From the NCBI GenBank assembly GCA_026770575.1, contig MU657174.1, positions 33,276 through 97,275 of the forward strand: a DNA stretch of 64,000 nucleotides, in the 5' to 3' direction. This stretch comes from Pelagophyceae sp. CCMP2097. Taxonomy: Eukaryota > Sar > Pelagophyceae. The position numbers and the translations under genes are program-made. Under the pieces are notes generated by a model. That model had not been told where the DNA came from and did no database searches. It saw only the letters and a program-made list of their open reading frames with translations. Numbering within the stretch: position 1 is the first letter of the stretch; the number at the start of each line of letters is the position of its first letter. Shown one piece after another: positions 31,578-43,100 of the stretch.

Positions 31578-32791
31578 CTAGTCGCCTTCGAGTGTGGGCA
31601 GGGCGTCTCCCCTTTTCCGTTTGCTGCCGAACTTTGGTGCGGTAGTGGGATCAAAAGGCTCGTCGTAGACGTACGTAATCGGCAGGACGTCGTCGGCTTT
31701 GCGCTTCCAGCAGAAGAAGCAGGCGGAGAGGACGGTGCAGACCTCGAGGACGAGGGAACCGAGGAAGATGACGCCGTGCATATAAATCTTCGCGGCCATA
31801 AAATCTTCAAACCCCGCCGCACACCCGACCGTGTCGTCCCTAACCTCGCGGTCGATGCACGACCCGACGCCAAAGTCGTATCTGCACCCTAGAGGGTTCT
31901 CTTGCCCGACGTCGGCGGGCGCGTAGTGCTCGCACGTCCCCGGCTCCGCGGGGTACCAGCAGTGCTGGCCGTTCGAGGGGCAGTCGTAGAGGTCCGAGCA
32001 GGTGAACCTCTGCTTCAGCATGTCCCGGCCGAGGTCGACGGCCTGGTTCAAATTGTCGGGGAACTTTTCGCTGTTCTGGACGCGATCGCACGCAATCGGC
32101 GGTCCGAACCCGCAGCAGACGTAGTCGTCCTGCTGCGACCCGAGCTCCTTTGAAGTTTTCGTGTGGCCCTGGCGCTCGCCGATGTAGAACATGCTTTCCC
32201 AGGCCAGACGCATGCCGGCGGTTCGGTCGGAACGCCAGTACGTGGAGCAGTCGCTGGAATACCCCGACGGCACTTCTCGCGCGCCGCAGGCCTCGCGCAC
32301 GGAGAGGCCGACTTCCGGCGTCCCGCGCACTAAAAGCGTCAGGCCGATGCCGAACTGTACCAGGCCCAGCGCCGTGTCAAACACCATGATGCAGAGTAAC
32401 GCAAACTTGTTGTGCTTGATGCTGCCGTAATGTCCCACGGCGACGTTGCACGGCTTGACTAGCGCCATGAGCAAGATGACGACGCCGATGAGTATCATGT
32501 CCGTTCCGAAGGCTTGCGGAATCGTCGTGTCGCTCCTACGAAACAAAACGTCGCCAGCTACGCAATAAAACGTCGCCGGCCGGGGCCACGACCGCGGCGA
32601 AGCACGCACAGGAGCTGTATCGCCGGGATGAGCATGTACACCGCGATCCTACGAGGGTGCGCTCACGGCCGGAGCCGGGGAGGTCTCTGCGGGATGGTGC
32701 AACGAGGCTGGAAACGTGACGCGGGTCGGTGCAGAATCTTGAAGAGGTGCAGCCCACGCAGGTAGAGCCGCAGCGAGTGGTCCAGGCACAT
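31578..32791 (-). CDS. Tetraspanin-like protein
   Basis: Three exons, 32791-32721, 32648-32610 (39 nt) and 32535-31578, in phase, give 355 residues. Four membrane segments: TM1 spans the first splice junctions (IAVYMLIPAIQLL), TM2 TDMILIGVVILLMALV, TM3 FALLCIMVFDTALGLVQFGI, TM4 MHGVIFLGSLVLEVCTVLSA. The large loop between TM3 and TM4 holds the tetraspanin CCG signature (DDYVCCGFGPPIACDR) and further cysteines (CSDLYDC, HCWYPAEPGTCEHY, GSCIDRE). The cytoplasmic tail is short, basic and Asp-rich. Tetraspanins organise membrane microdomains. The very short second exon is notable. Confidence 0.75.
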
Positions 32792-33160
32792 GGCCGCCGC
32801 CGCCGCGGGGCCGGGGGGCGTCCCAAGGAAGCTTAAGGAAGCCTGATCAGCTTGAGCGCCCAACTCCGTCGTTGAAATTGCGCTCGTTTTTTTATAGCGA
32901 CTGTTGGGGGGCGGCGGGCATGAAGGGAAGCGTTCGGTGTACAAGAAAGTCGTCGGAACAGCTTTGCGCCCTGGCTCTGGGCCTGCCTCGACTCGGAACT
33001 CCAGGACGCGCTATTCGACGATATATCTTCCTCTCAGACGGAAACGACGCCGAGAGCTTCGGCGGCCTCCTGCTCGACCGCGCAGAGCGCCCGCAGCAAA
33101 CGAGGTCCAGACGTCGGCCGCCGATTCGGACGAGTTCACAGCAAGATTGCACGAATTGAG
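32792..33160. other. Intergenic
   Basis: Upstream of the tetraspanin-like gene and downstream of the hydrolase gene. Nothing specific is seen beyond a T-run near 32886. Confidence 0.5.
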
Positions 33161-34089
33161 TCACGCGTCGCTTGCCGCGCTCGCTCGCGCGCCCGCGCCG
33201 GGCTTGGAATGCGAGAGCAGCCAGGCGTAGAGCGCCGGCGTCGAAAAGGCTGGTTCCGTGCTCGCGTGGCCGATGGACTCAGGCCAGCCGCGCGGCGTCG
33301 GCGCGTCGGCGTAGAGCGTGAGCCGCGCGTCGTCGTCCGCCGCGCCGGCCGCGCGCAGCCCGGCGACGAGCCTGGTCAGCCTCGATGCTGCGGGGTTTTA
33401 CGCAGCTGTACGCACCGCTCCGAGTAGCTCGAGGGCACGACGACGTCGTTCGTGCCGTGGAAGGCCCAGACTGGTACTCCGCGGAGCGCCGCGGGGCGCG
33501 CGCTGCCCGCTGGCGCGACGGCGACGCACGCCGCGAAGCGCCCGCCGGCCGCCGCGCGCAAGGCGCCTAGCGCGGTGCGTGCTCCAGTGTGTGCCTCTCC
33601 TGCACGACTACTCGTCTGTTGACGTCTCCCACGACTCTACTGGAGCCTCTGTCCATCGTTGCCGTATCGAGACTCGCGCGGGCCCGCGCCGGCGCCGCCC
33701 ATGGAGTGGCCGGCGATGTAGAGTTTGGATTCGTCGAGCTGCGGCAGTTGCTCGAGGAGAAAGTCGAGGAAGCGATCGACTGTCTCCGCCTGCCAGCCGT
33801 TGTGCGTCTGCGGGGCCACGGTGACAAAGTCCTCGGACAGCGTCTTCAGCGCCGTCCCGTCGTGGATTGCCACGATGGGCGTCCCCGTCGCGCCCGACGC
33901 GAGGAGGCCTGCGAGGTCGCGGCCCGACTCGCCGGCGCCGTGGAGGAAAAGGAGCAGCGGCGCCGAGCCGCGCGCGTGCTTCAGTTGTTTTGGCAAATGG
34001 ACAAAGGCCGCAAACGATTGTGGGTCCTCCAGTTTGTCCAGCTTGGAAGCCATGATTAGCGGGGCCGAGAGGAGCAGTTCCAAACGCAT
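33161..34089 (-). CDS. Alpha/beta hydrolase (carboxylesterase/peptidase type)
   Basis: Three exons, 34089-33690, 33566-33416 and 33371-33161, in phase, give 253 residues. Start at 34089 (MRLELLLSAPLIMASKLD) or at the in-frame ATG 34053. Oxyanion region LLLFLHGAGESG, nucleophile elbow YIAGHSMGGAGA (Ser), acid near VWAFHGTNDVVVP (Asp), and His probably in the C-terminal exon (ESIGHASTEPAF). This is the PHB-depolymerase/phospholipase-carboxylesterase class; the substrate is unknown. The first intron would use a GC donor (CCG|GCGCGG) to keep phase and the GHSMGG continuation, which is uncommon; a canonical GT donor gives the wrong frame. Confidence 0.7.
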
Positions 34090-34542
34090 CGACCTCACTG
34101 GCAGGTGATCTCAAACGCAAGGTCGTTTTTTTCGAATTTTGGCAAAACGCAAACCAAATTTCCGCGCACGGCGAGACGCGCGCCGCGGGGCCGGCAAGTG
34201 GTGGGTAGGCTTACGCCACGAGAGGCGTGGCGAGTGGCGGGGTCAAGAACGCGGAGATGAAACGATTGGGTCCCAAGCTAGACAGGGCGACGCTGAAGAC
34301 GTCCCCTTGACACCGCCGGGCCGCTCCCGCGCTCGAGTGGCGGCAGGCCTCGGTCGGGGTTTTCCTCGTCGTACGATTGAGGCATCTTCCGCATCGCCTT
34401 GGCGCGGCGAGCTTGCGTCACGAGCTGTGGACCCCCTTCCAGGGCGACGCCGGCGAAGGACGAGCCGGTTAAAAGTGGTATGCACGCGCGAGTCAGAGTC
34501 TGCAAAGTCGCGAGGAGGAAGAAAAGTGCCTTCTTGCGGCGG
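34090..34542. other. Intergenic
   Basis: About 450 bp between two minus-strand genes. No exon is supported. Confidence 0.45.
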
Positions 34543-35625
34543 TCAGGCGACGCAGATTTTCCAGACGGTTGGCGTGGGGTCGCAGTCCTGCGCGAGCATG
34601 TCCTGCGCAAAGATCTCATCGAGCCGGCCCTGCAGGCGGTCGCAGAGCGCGCGCGCGGCGTGCAGCTCCGCGCGCACCGCGTCCAGCTCGCCCTAGCACG
34701 CCGTCGTTTTAGTCGGAATGCGCTCGCGGCGCTCGCACCTTGGCCGCGGGGAAGCCACACAGGAACGCAGGGAGGATGGGCATCGCGTCGACTTTGTCGC
34801 AGCCCTCGACGCTGCGCGAGTAGCGGCGTCGCATCACGCTCGACGGGCCGCTGGCGCGGCGGCCCGCCGGCGGGCCTAGTGCGCGAAACTTTGGCCGCCG
34901 ACGGCTCTGAACGAGCGGGCCGGGCTTACCCTTTGGGGCCTTTGCTATGCCGGCGTCCGTGGCGCCGCATTTAGCGCGCGCCTCCCAGGCGAGCTCCTCG
35001 ATGGTGCGGAACTCGTCCGACTCGCAAACGAGCTCAAGTTCGACGAGGTCGATGACGCAGTCCCACGACTCGGACCACGAAACGTCGTCAAGAGGCACCG
35101 GCGTCGCCGCCGCGTCCGGCGCAAGCGGCTCCTCCAGCGACAGGCCCGGCGACGGGGAAAGCGCCTCGAGCGCCTCCTCGAGCGACGGATCCGACGGATC
35201 TAACTCGGAGAAGCTGCCGGCCCCTCTCGGCGTCGCCACCTCGGCCAACTCGGCGTCGAGCGAGGCCCGATGGCGCCTAGTGGCGACGGCGCTCCAAAGG
35301 CCGAGCGCCTGTCCGTCAAAGGCCAATACGAGCGTCGCCTCCCCGGCGCGAGCCTCTGATGCCGCACACGGCTCCGTGCCGCTGTCGTTCAGTATACCTT
35401 CCTTCCCGACGAGCATCCCGACGCGGGAATATGCGGCGGCGTCGCATCCATCTGGAGGGCCACGATTCGTTCCGATGCACGGAAGTCGCCAAGGGAGCTG
35501 TGTGGACTGTGGTTTCCGCCCCAAACGTCACCCCCTGGGCTGTCGGACCAAATGTCGCCCGCGGGGCTCCGGTCGCCGGCCCAGAGATCGTCGACGGGGC
35601 TGAGGTCGCCGGCGGCCCAAAACAT
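34543..35625 (-). CDS. Unknown acidic protein with C-terminal coiled coil
   Basis: Three exons, 35625-35398, 35353-34739 and 34692-34543, phase 0 at both junctions, give 330 residues. Exon 1 has a WAGDRSPAGDIWSDSPGGD repeat-like Asp/Ser/Pro region. Exon 2 is acidic and Ser-rich (EALEALSPSPGLSLEEPL, WDCVIDLVELELV). Exon 3 is a short helical coiled coil (DAVRAELHAARALCDRLQG) ending DCDPTPTVWKICVA. I recognise no family; the consistent splice phases and the ordered C-terminus are the support. A protein-protein adaptor is a guess. Confidence 0.5.
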
Positions 35626-36315
35626 GACCGCGGCGCCGCGGATGGCCAACCGACCCGTGACGGCGCGACTTGTTCTGGAACCATCTCACTCAGATATTTC
35701 CGAGGACTCGGAATTCCTAGATCCAGGGGCCAACTGAATGTCCAGACCTTGAAAGTCCCCAGTGCTTCAACGAGCCTTCGCAGAGTGCAACTCGGGCCGA
35801 GGGCCAGGCCTCTAGGCCTCGACCCCGTCGGTTTGAGCGGACTCGCAGCTGCCGTGAGGCGAGGCGCACATTCACCGGACTCATAATTTCCGATTCTTGA
35901 TCCGCGTCTCGCTTCAACTGTCGGCAATACGATTTGGGACGCTTACGACTGCTCGTCGGCGGCGGCCGGGGCCGGAGGTTTGGGCGGAGCGTCGGTGGCC
36001 GTCTCTTCCTCGGGAAGTTGCGCCGCGGCCGCCGCCGTCGTCGAGAAGGGTCTTCGGGGCGAAGGGATCGCCCCGGCCGCTGGGGGCCGCGCCGCCGACC
36101 GCTGCTGATCCTGTTTCGATGCGGTGACTCGTCGCGGCGACTTGAGGCATCGAGGAGAAGAAGCAAGTACCTCTTCGCGCCATCGCTCGAGCGCGGAAAG
36201 AGGGACCTGCGCATCGCCAAAGTCGCGCGCGCAAAGCGGACGCAAAGCGGGCGTGCGGCGTCCGCAGCCAGGCTCCTCACGACACCGATTTGAGCGTCCC
36301 ACGCGCCTACGTTGA
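35626..36315. other. Uncertain region, possible minus-strand exon
   Basis: A minus-strand frame ending at 35943 codes a plausible tail (FGDAQVPLSALERWREEVLA, then Ala/Pro-rich sequence ending APAAADEQS). It could be an alternative last exon of the gene at 36316-37095 through a GTGAGC donor near 36393, or chance. One TAGGAATTCC-like half-palindrome lies at about 35710. I cannot choose. Confidence 0.35.
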
Positions 36316-37095
36316 TCATCGTCCTTGCTTGGAAAGCCAGGCTTCGAGTTCTTCCGCCGGCGGCTCACGCTGGGCGTCGAGCGGCGTGTAGTGCGCGCAA
36401 ATGTCGAGGTCGTGGCGGCACCACACGAAGGCCGCGTCTTGGGCGCGCTTGCTGCGGGAAGGCCAACATTGACGCGGACGTCGCCCTCCCAGCCGCCCCC
36501 CCCGGCCGCCGGACGATGGCGGTCCGTGCGTTGCGTGGCACGGGCAGAGGCTCACCGTGCGAAGCGCGGGTCCGCGTCGTCTTGCCACACGGCGGTCATG
36601 GCGGTCTTCGACGTTTCGTCCGCCGCGCCCTTTTGCGTCCGCGCGCCCGCCGTGCGCGTTTCGCTCGTGGCCCCATTCGTGCACTGCGGGTGCAGCTCGA
36701 CGAGCGCGGGCATGCATTCGGCGCCACCGTCGGCGCCCGATTCGTCCTAGCGCAGCGCCGCCGTCCGACAATCGCCGGGCAAAAGACGCGTCGGATCCAG
36801 AGCCTCACATCGTCGCCGAACCATACGTTGGAGATCCAGGACCGCCTACGCGCCGCCGCGTGCGTCTCGCGCGGGCGAGGGCCTCTCTGCATGGGCACAT
36901 GGCAGGGTTCACGCACAGCGCGTCGGGGGCTGCGATGAGGGCTCGACGTATGCGCGGGGTCGCCACCGCGACGACGAATGCCGCCGCCGTGGCCACAGGC
37001 AGCGACCGGGCGTCGCCGTCGCGCGTCAGCCGCGCGGCGAGGAGGGCAAGTGGCACGGACAGGCCCAGCGAGGCGCGACCCAGGAGCAACGCCAT
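36316..37095 (-). CDS. Unknown membrane-anchored protein
   Basis: Four exons, 37095-36917, 36845-36809 (37 nt), 36746-36556 and 36451-36316, with phases 2, 0, 2 consistent, give 180 residues. The N-terminus has two hydrophobic stretches (LGLSVPLALLAARL, LPVATAAAFVVAVATP). The rest is soluble and Cys-containing (ECMPALVELHPQC, AAFVWCRHDLDICAHYTPLD), ending PPAEELEAWLSKQGR. Not recognised. It is divergent from the plastid DUF2358 gene, sharing a 167-bp promoter, so co-expression is possible. An alternative 3' exon in the 35.9-36.3 kb region is possible. Confidence 0.5.
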
Positions 37096-37262
37096 CGGAA
37101 AACGCCCGGACACGCGAGGGACTCTTCGGATGCCGATGCCACTGCGGGCCGCCCGGGTTGCCGCGGGGACCGCGCTTGCCGCGTCGACGCTCCTCGCGCC
37201 TCTTCTAGAATTCTGGGGGCGGCGGCGCTCCTCTGAACGCACGTTTTTTTCGGCGAAAAGGA
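37096..37262. promoter_or_regulatory. Divergent promoter with TTTCGGCGAAA next to ATG
   Basis: A T-run followed by TTTCGGCGAAA (37248-37258) ends 4 nt before the ATG at 37263. The same word is in the promoter at 14662-14690 upstream of another plastid-protein gene. Confidence 0.5.
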
Positions 37263-38087
37263 ATGACGCGCCTGCCAGTGGCTCTTTGCGCGGCGTCAGC
37301 GTGGTGCGCCGCGGGCTTTGCGCCGGCGGCGCCCCGGCGGAGCGCCGCGATCCGCGCCAACGGCAACGCCAACGACGAAACGTACGCCAATCCTCTAACA
37401 GAGCTCCTCGGCCGCGTGCTCCCGTCTGCAAAGGCCGGCGACGCCGACGACGCCAAGTGGATCGTGCCGAAGAGGCCCGCGCGGTCGTTGGACGCCATGG
37501 TCAATACGCTCCGGAAGGAGTTGTGAGTCGTTTCTCCTTGAGCCGCGTCGCCTCTGGCCGCGCGTGGACTCTGGCCGCGCGTGGACTCTGGCCGCGTGTG
37601 GACGGCGCTTCCCAGGTCGGCGCGCGAGTGGTTTGTGACGGGTGACGTTTTGCCGGAGCTCTTCGCCGACGACTTTTACTTTGAGGACCCGGACGTCAAG
37701 CTCTCGGGTATACGCAATTACGCAGAGGGCGTGGCACGCCTCTTCGACGCCGACTCTTGCAGGGTGGAAATCATCACCTGCACCGCGGACCGCGACTTCG
37801 GTACCGTAGACGTCGCGTGGCGCCTCTCTGGCCGCGTCAAGGTCGGGTTTGGTCTGAATCTTAAGCCGTACGTCGTCGCCACGGAGTTGCGGGTGAAAGA
37901 CGGCCTCGTCACTTTCCAGAGAGACCGCTTCGCAAACCCGAGCTCCGACATCCTCCTCTCCGCTTTAGCGCCCTGGCTGCCCTTCCTCGCGCCGCCCGCG
38001 CCCCCGCTCGGCGACGCCGCGCTGGAAGCGCAGGCCGCAAAGCTCGTCGCCGAAGTCCGCGCAGACCGACGAAAGGCCCCGCCTTGA
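37263..38087 (+). CDS. Plastid-targeted DUF2358/NTF2-like protein
   Basis: Two exons, 37263-37522 and 37616-38087, phase 2, give 243 residues. MTRLPVALCAASAWCAAGFAPAAPRR is signal peptide plus AAGFAPA plastid motif. The mature part, ELFADDFYFEDPDVKLSG, RNYAEGVARLFDA and DRDFGTVDVAWRLSG, matches the DUF2358 (SnoaL/NTF2-fold) plan found in plastid proteins of plants and algae; no enzymatic role is established. The intron contains three copies of GTGGACTCTGGCCGCG-type units. Confidence 0.75.
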
Positions 38088-38287
38088 ACGACGTCCGCGG
38101 ACAGGGACCGCGCCTCGTAAGGGACGCATCTCAGACGATGCAATGATCCGGCGTCGTCGGGGCGGAGGCGCCTCATTGGACATGCGGACCTTCTCAATGA
38201 GGGCGAGGCCGCGGAGACCCGGGCGAGTGGACGGCGCGTCCAACGCATGCTCAGCCCACGTTGGAAAGCGTCGATATTTGCGTTGGG

Positions 38288-39543
38288 TTAGTCCATCTGG
38301 TCGTACGTCTTTTCCGTTTTTTTCGGGACGAGCTGCGCGGCCATGATGACCAACTCGGCGTCGGCCACCGTGATCTCAAAAGGCAGGTCCTCCGTCGGGA
38401 AACCCATCTTCGCCGCGGCACCAAAGCCGCGCTTCGACAGCCTGCGAGACACAATTCCGAATCGAGGTCACTATGAATTATCCGAATCGAGGTCACTATG
38501 AATTATAGGAGGATTTGCGCAAGACGCACCATGCTTTGACCGACGTCCTGGGCGACGGGACGCACGCGAGGAGCTGCATCGCGCCTAGCGCGGGCCGCGT
38601 TCTTCGGCCGTCGAGTCCCAAGGAACGGCGTACCTGCTTCCGCTGCGAGTTGCTTCATCTTCTGCAAGAGTCGGTCCCCGACGCAGAGGCCTCTATATTT
38701 GTGGCGCACGGCCAGGAACCGCAGCGTCGCGTTGCAGCCTTCGACCGTGCCGCGCTTCTTCTGCCGGAACGACTCCTTGCTCGAGAGCGAGAAGCAGGCC
38801 ACGCCGAGGATCTACATTTCGACTTGGAGAGGGGCAGCTCTCGACACTACGCGGGACGCACGGCGCCGTTGGTTTCCACGCCGCGCCCGTTGGCGGCCTC
38901 GACGGTGACCCAGCGGAAAGTTTCGTTTCTGAGCATGTCTTGGACGACGTCGCCGACGAGCATTTCTCCCCGTCGGAAGCCCTCTGGCCGGCCCTCCTCC
39001 TCGTCGGCATACGCTTGGCGCAGGATGAACTCAATCTCCTTCGACGTGGCCGCGTCGGCGTCGCAGCCCAGCGGCATGGCCGCCTTGCTTCCGGCGCCGA
39101 CGCCAACAAAGGCCAGCGACTGCGCGATAACCTTGATCTCGTCCTCGCGCGCATGCCGCGCGTCCGACGCTTCCGGCACGCCCGCGACGGCGCCGGGCCG
39201 CGAGTCGACGGCGGAGACCTCGTCCTGCTCCACCTCGGGGCCGTAGCCGTCGGCGTGCGCGTCCGCACGCTCCTGCTTCGCCTGCAGCGCCCAGACACGC
39301 CTGCAAAGCCGAAACGTCACGCGAGTAACGACGGCAGCAAAGTTCACCGCTCGACGGTCCCGCTTCGGTCCGATGCGACCCTCGACGATCTTTCGACGGG
39401 CCCCCGACGGGCCCTCGACGGACGCTGCGACGGGCTCGGCGAACTCTGGGTCCTTGACCTGCGAAGCACGATGATGAAAATCAGGCGTGTGATGCCACGC
39501 GAGCGGAGGCACGTAGACAACGCACCATTCGGTGGACGAACAT
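38288..39543 (-). CDS. GNAT-family N-acetyltransferase
   Basis: Five exons, 39543-39526, 39458-38862, 38811-38634, 38584-38566 (only 19 nt) and 38441-38288, all in phase, give 321 residues. Motif A for acetyl-CoA binding is in exon 3: LRFLAVRHKYRGLCVGDRLL (R-x-x-G-L-x-V-G), followed by LQKMKQLAAEAGAMQLLALS and FGAAAKMGF, normal for GNAT motif B. The N-terminal 150 residues are unassigned. The substrate is unknown. The start MFVHRM leaves a very short first exon; a TTTTCGGCGAAG motif (rc of 39582-39593) lies about 40 nt upstream of the ATG. The last intron carries a 25-bp tandem duplication (GAATCGAGGTCACTATGAAT core, 38459-38510). Confidence 0.7.
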
Positions 39544-40165
39544 GTTTTTTTCCCTTGTCTCGTTCGTTGTCCCGTCCAAGTCTTCGCCGAAAACGTCTTT
39601 CACTGTGAACCGACGGGGTGGCTTCTTCGTCCCCTTCGACGCGGGGCGGGCCTCTCTGCTGGCGTCGTCTCTCGAGGGGCCACGAGTCGGTGAGGACTCT
39701 CGGGCTACAGTGCGAGTCTGAAAGTCCAATCTACACTGCCGCGAGACGTGAATCCAAGCTGCACAAGGCCGCACGGTGCATCGCAGCCTCGACCCACTCC
39801 GTCGTCCACTTGAGGGCGCCGTCGTCCGGCTGCATCCAACTCACGAGGCTCGCGGTCGCCCTTGCGCCGCGGGCGGCGCGCGGTGCCACGTTTCCCGGTC
39901 TCCGCGCGCGAGGGCGCCGTCCCACGCGGCGCTGCCCGCCGCCGCCGGACGCGCGCCGCCTAGGCGCAGTATGCGCGCGCCGCGCGCCGTCGGTCGTCGT
40001 CACCGCGCCGCGCTTCTTCGATCTCAACTGTGGCTTATCTTAGGATGAATTCAAGAGGCAAATGATGGAAAAATGGCGCGTGGTTCAGGTTTCGTCCGGG
40101 CAGCGATGGGCGCGCGGACGTGATGCAGCTGGCTTCTTCTTCGATGTTGATGTTGGTGGTGTCAG
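39544..40165. other. Intergenic, possible short minus exon
   Basis: A minus-strand stretch near 39845-39963 (GSAAWDGALARGDRETWHRA, bounded by CCTAG and GTGAGT) could be an exon, but no partner exon was found. Confidence 0.35.
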
Positions 40166-43100
40166 CTACGCGTTTGCGTGGCTGCCTCGGACTCGTACGA
40201 GTGCCCGGACGCCGCGCTGGAGCGACTGCAGCTCCCGAACGACTTCCACCTGCGTCCACCAGTGCAGCCAGGCGCGCAGCAGGACGCGGTGCTGGACCTT
40301 TTTCCAGAGCCGCGTCTCGACCTGCCTTGACCTGCGGACGGCGGAGGCCCAATGGTCGAACGCCACCGCGCGCAGCGCGTCGCGCGCCGCCCCGAGGACG
40401 AGGTGCAGCAGCTTGGCGCCGCGGCGGTGCCGCGTGTCGGCGCGCCACTTGCGGAACGCGGCGGTGGCCTTTGCCCGCGGCGACGCGTCGATGGCGTGGA
40501 GCCCCGGGCCGACGGCGAACGCCACCGCGATAGCGCCGCAGATCGCCGCGTAGCGCATGTCGTCCTGCCGCGCGTCGACCAGCGCCGCCGCCGCGTACAA
40601 CTCGCACCGCGCGTCGGCCGCCGAGTTTGCGCGCCACTTTGCAAAAGCGACTCGAGACGGCTCCGTCACCTCGAACGACAGCTGCGCCTCGGCGGCGCGC
40701 CGGGAAGAGAGCTCGTTGCAGGCCACGTCGATGGCGAAGCGCTCCCACTTTGAAAACGCGCGCCGGAGCACGCAGCCCATGGCCGTGCGCCACAGCTTTG
40801 GGGCCGCCACGTCGAAGAGTCGCCGAAGCCGGACCGCCTGCGCCTGCCACCGGCGCCAGGCGCGCGAAAGGCAGCGCAGCTTGTGGCTCGCAGCGGCGTG
40901 GTCGCAGCCCGCCGCGAGGCGCCGCAAAGATGCCGACACGCGACCGTGGCGCTCCAAAGCGGCGTTTTTGAGCCTCCCAAACGCGGACCGCCGCGTCGAG
41001 ACCGCCTCGCGGTCGACGAGGCGCTGCATGATTCGGCGCGCGGTCGTGGCGCCGCGCAGGCGCCGTTCGGAAGAGGCGTGCACAATAAGCGTGTTGTGCA
41101 GGAAAGTCGCGAAAGCCTTTGCCGCGCGGCGGTGGGCCATCCTCCGCACCGTCACCGACGCGACTAAAGCGCCGCGCCCAAAGAGCGCAAAACGCCGCTT
41201 CGCGTCGGCCGAAAACGCGCGCCACTTGTTCAGGGCGCGGTGCGCGTCGCCGAGGCGGAGGCGTCTGCAAATGCGGCCCGCCGAACGCGCCGCTTGCCCG
41301 CGCCGCGCCTCGCAGCGCCGCAGAAACCGCGCACCGTCGCGCCACTTCAAAAACGCCTGCGACTGCGCGGCGCGCGCGCGGTTGCCGCAGCGCGCGGCGA
41401 GGACGCCGACGAGGCTGACCCTTCTCGCGGCGGCGCGCGCGGCCGTCGCGTCCAGAGTACGGCCCTGGTGGATGCACGTCTCGTACCAGGCGCGCCAGGC
41501 GCGCGCGAGGCCGGCCTTGGTGATGCGCAGCGAGAGGTTGCACACGGCTTTGGCCGCGCGCTTTGCGATCTGGAGCGACGAGACGCTGCGCCGCCACTGC
41601 CTCAAAGCTTTGGCCAGTTCGCGCATCGACAGCCGCAAAGCGACCTTGCGCATGGCCTTGTGCGCATTCAAAGCCCGCTTCGCAAAGCGGTCCTGGGCGC
41701 GCCAGTGTGCCCAGGGCGACCATAGCGCCATCTTGCAGGCGCGCTTCAGCACGCGGACCATGCGCGCGTCGTCGTCCAATGCCTGTGCCACGCCCAGCCG
41801 CCACTGCGCCCACCCTGCGCCGAGCTTGGCATGTAGTAAACGCGCCGTCGCCTGCCGCAGCAGCCGCGCCCGAGCCGAAAAGGCGCGGACCTGGGACTTC
41901 CACTTTGCCACCGCGCTGTACAGCCGCCCGCGGCACATCCGAGCCAGGACCTTTGTCATCTTCCCACGCTTCTTCAGCAGCGAGGCGTGCGCGCTCAGCC
42001 ACTGCCGCCAGCCGTCGCTCAGCTCCTTTTTGAGCAATCGGAGCAAAATTCGCTGAACGCGGCTCTTGGCAATCGTCCGTAAAGCGGCCGCGCGGCAATT
42101 TCCGACCCAGGACCGCCACGCCGTGGCGACGCGGTGCTTGACTAGGTGCGCCGCGCAGCGCCTCAAAGTCGTCTGCGTCGCCGCCTTTGAGCGCCACGCG
42201 TGCAGAGCCGCGGAGAGCTTACAGTGGAGCATCCTCGCCGCGGCGCGGCGCATCACCACCTTGCCCGCGTCGCGCGAGATGCAGCCCGCGACGAGCTGCC
42301 GCCAGCCAGAGGCGAGTTCCATCTTGGCCATTTTGACAAAGACGCGTTTGACAGTCTTGCGCCGCGCGTCCAACAACTTGTCAAATGCGTTTACGGCGCG
42401 CCAGCGGCGGAAGGGCAGGTACAGCTGCACGCGGAGCATGCGCCTTGAGACCTTGGCGAGCAGCTCCCGCTGCGCCCCGGCGCCGTCTGCCGAGACGCGC
42501 CACTGGCGCCACGCCGTGAAAAGTCTCTTGGACAACACGCGTCCAACGACGCGCCGCAAGAGCTGCGCCTGCTTACGCTTCGCTTTCACGTTCAAGCGCC
42601 ACGCCGCCCACGCCGCGGAAAGAAACGCGTGGTACATGCGCACCGCGGCCTTTTTCGCGACGGCGATTTGGTGCACCAAGACGGCGTCGGCTCTGCGCCA
42701 CGCGGCCCACCCTCGCGCGAGGTTCAACTTCTTCATGCGCCCGACGCAGCGCAGCACGACGGCGCGCTTCGACGCCATTTGTGCATGCGCGTTGCGCCAC
42801 TGCCGCAGCGCGGCCGCGAGCTGCTTGGACCGCATACGGCCCAAGACGCGCCGCGTGCACAAGAGTCGCTTTTGCAGCGCCGCGTGCGCCTTGGAAGACG
42901 CCTTCCACGTCCGCAGTGCCGCCGAAAGCTTCGCGTGGCGCACGACGCGCAAGCACTTGAGTGCGACGAATTGCTGCGAGGCACAGAGCTTCCACTTGTT
43001 CCACGCGTCGGAAACCTTTGCGTTTGCGAAGCGCAAAATCGTGCGCGTCATGACCGCGACGGTGACGTCGCGGTCGAGGCCGTTGTGCAGCAGCACCGAA

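Noticed and set aside
34947..35603. Ser-rich plus-strand frame
   Set aside because: Complement of the acidic minus-strand gene 34543-35625, whose exons join in phase.
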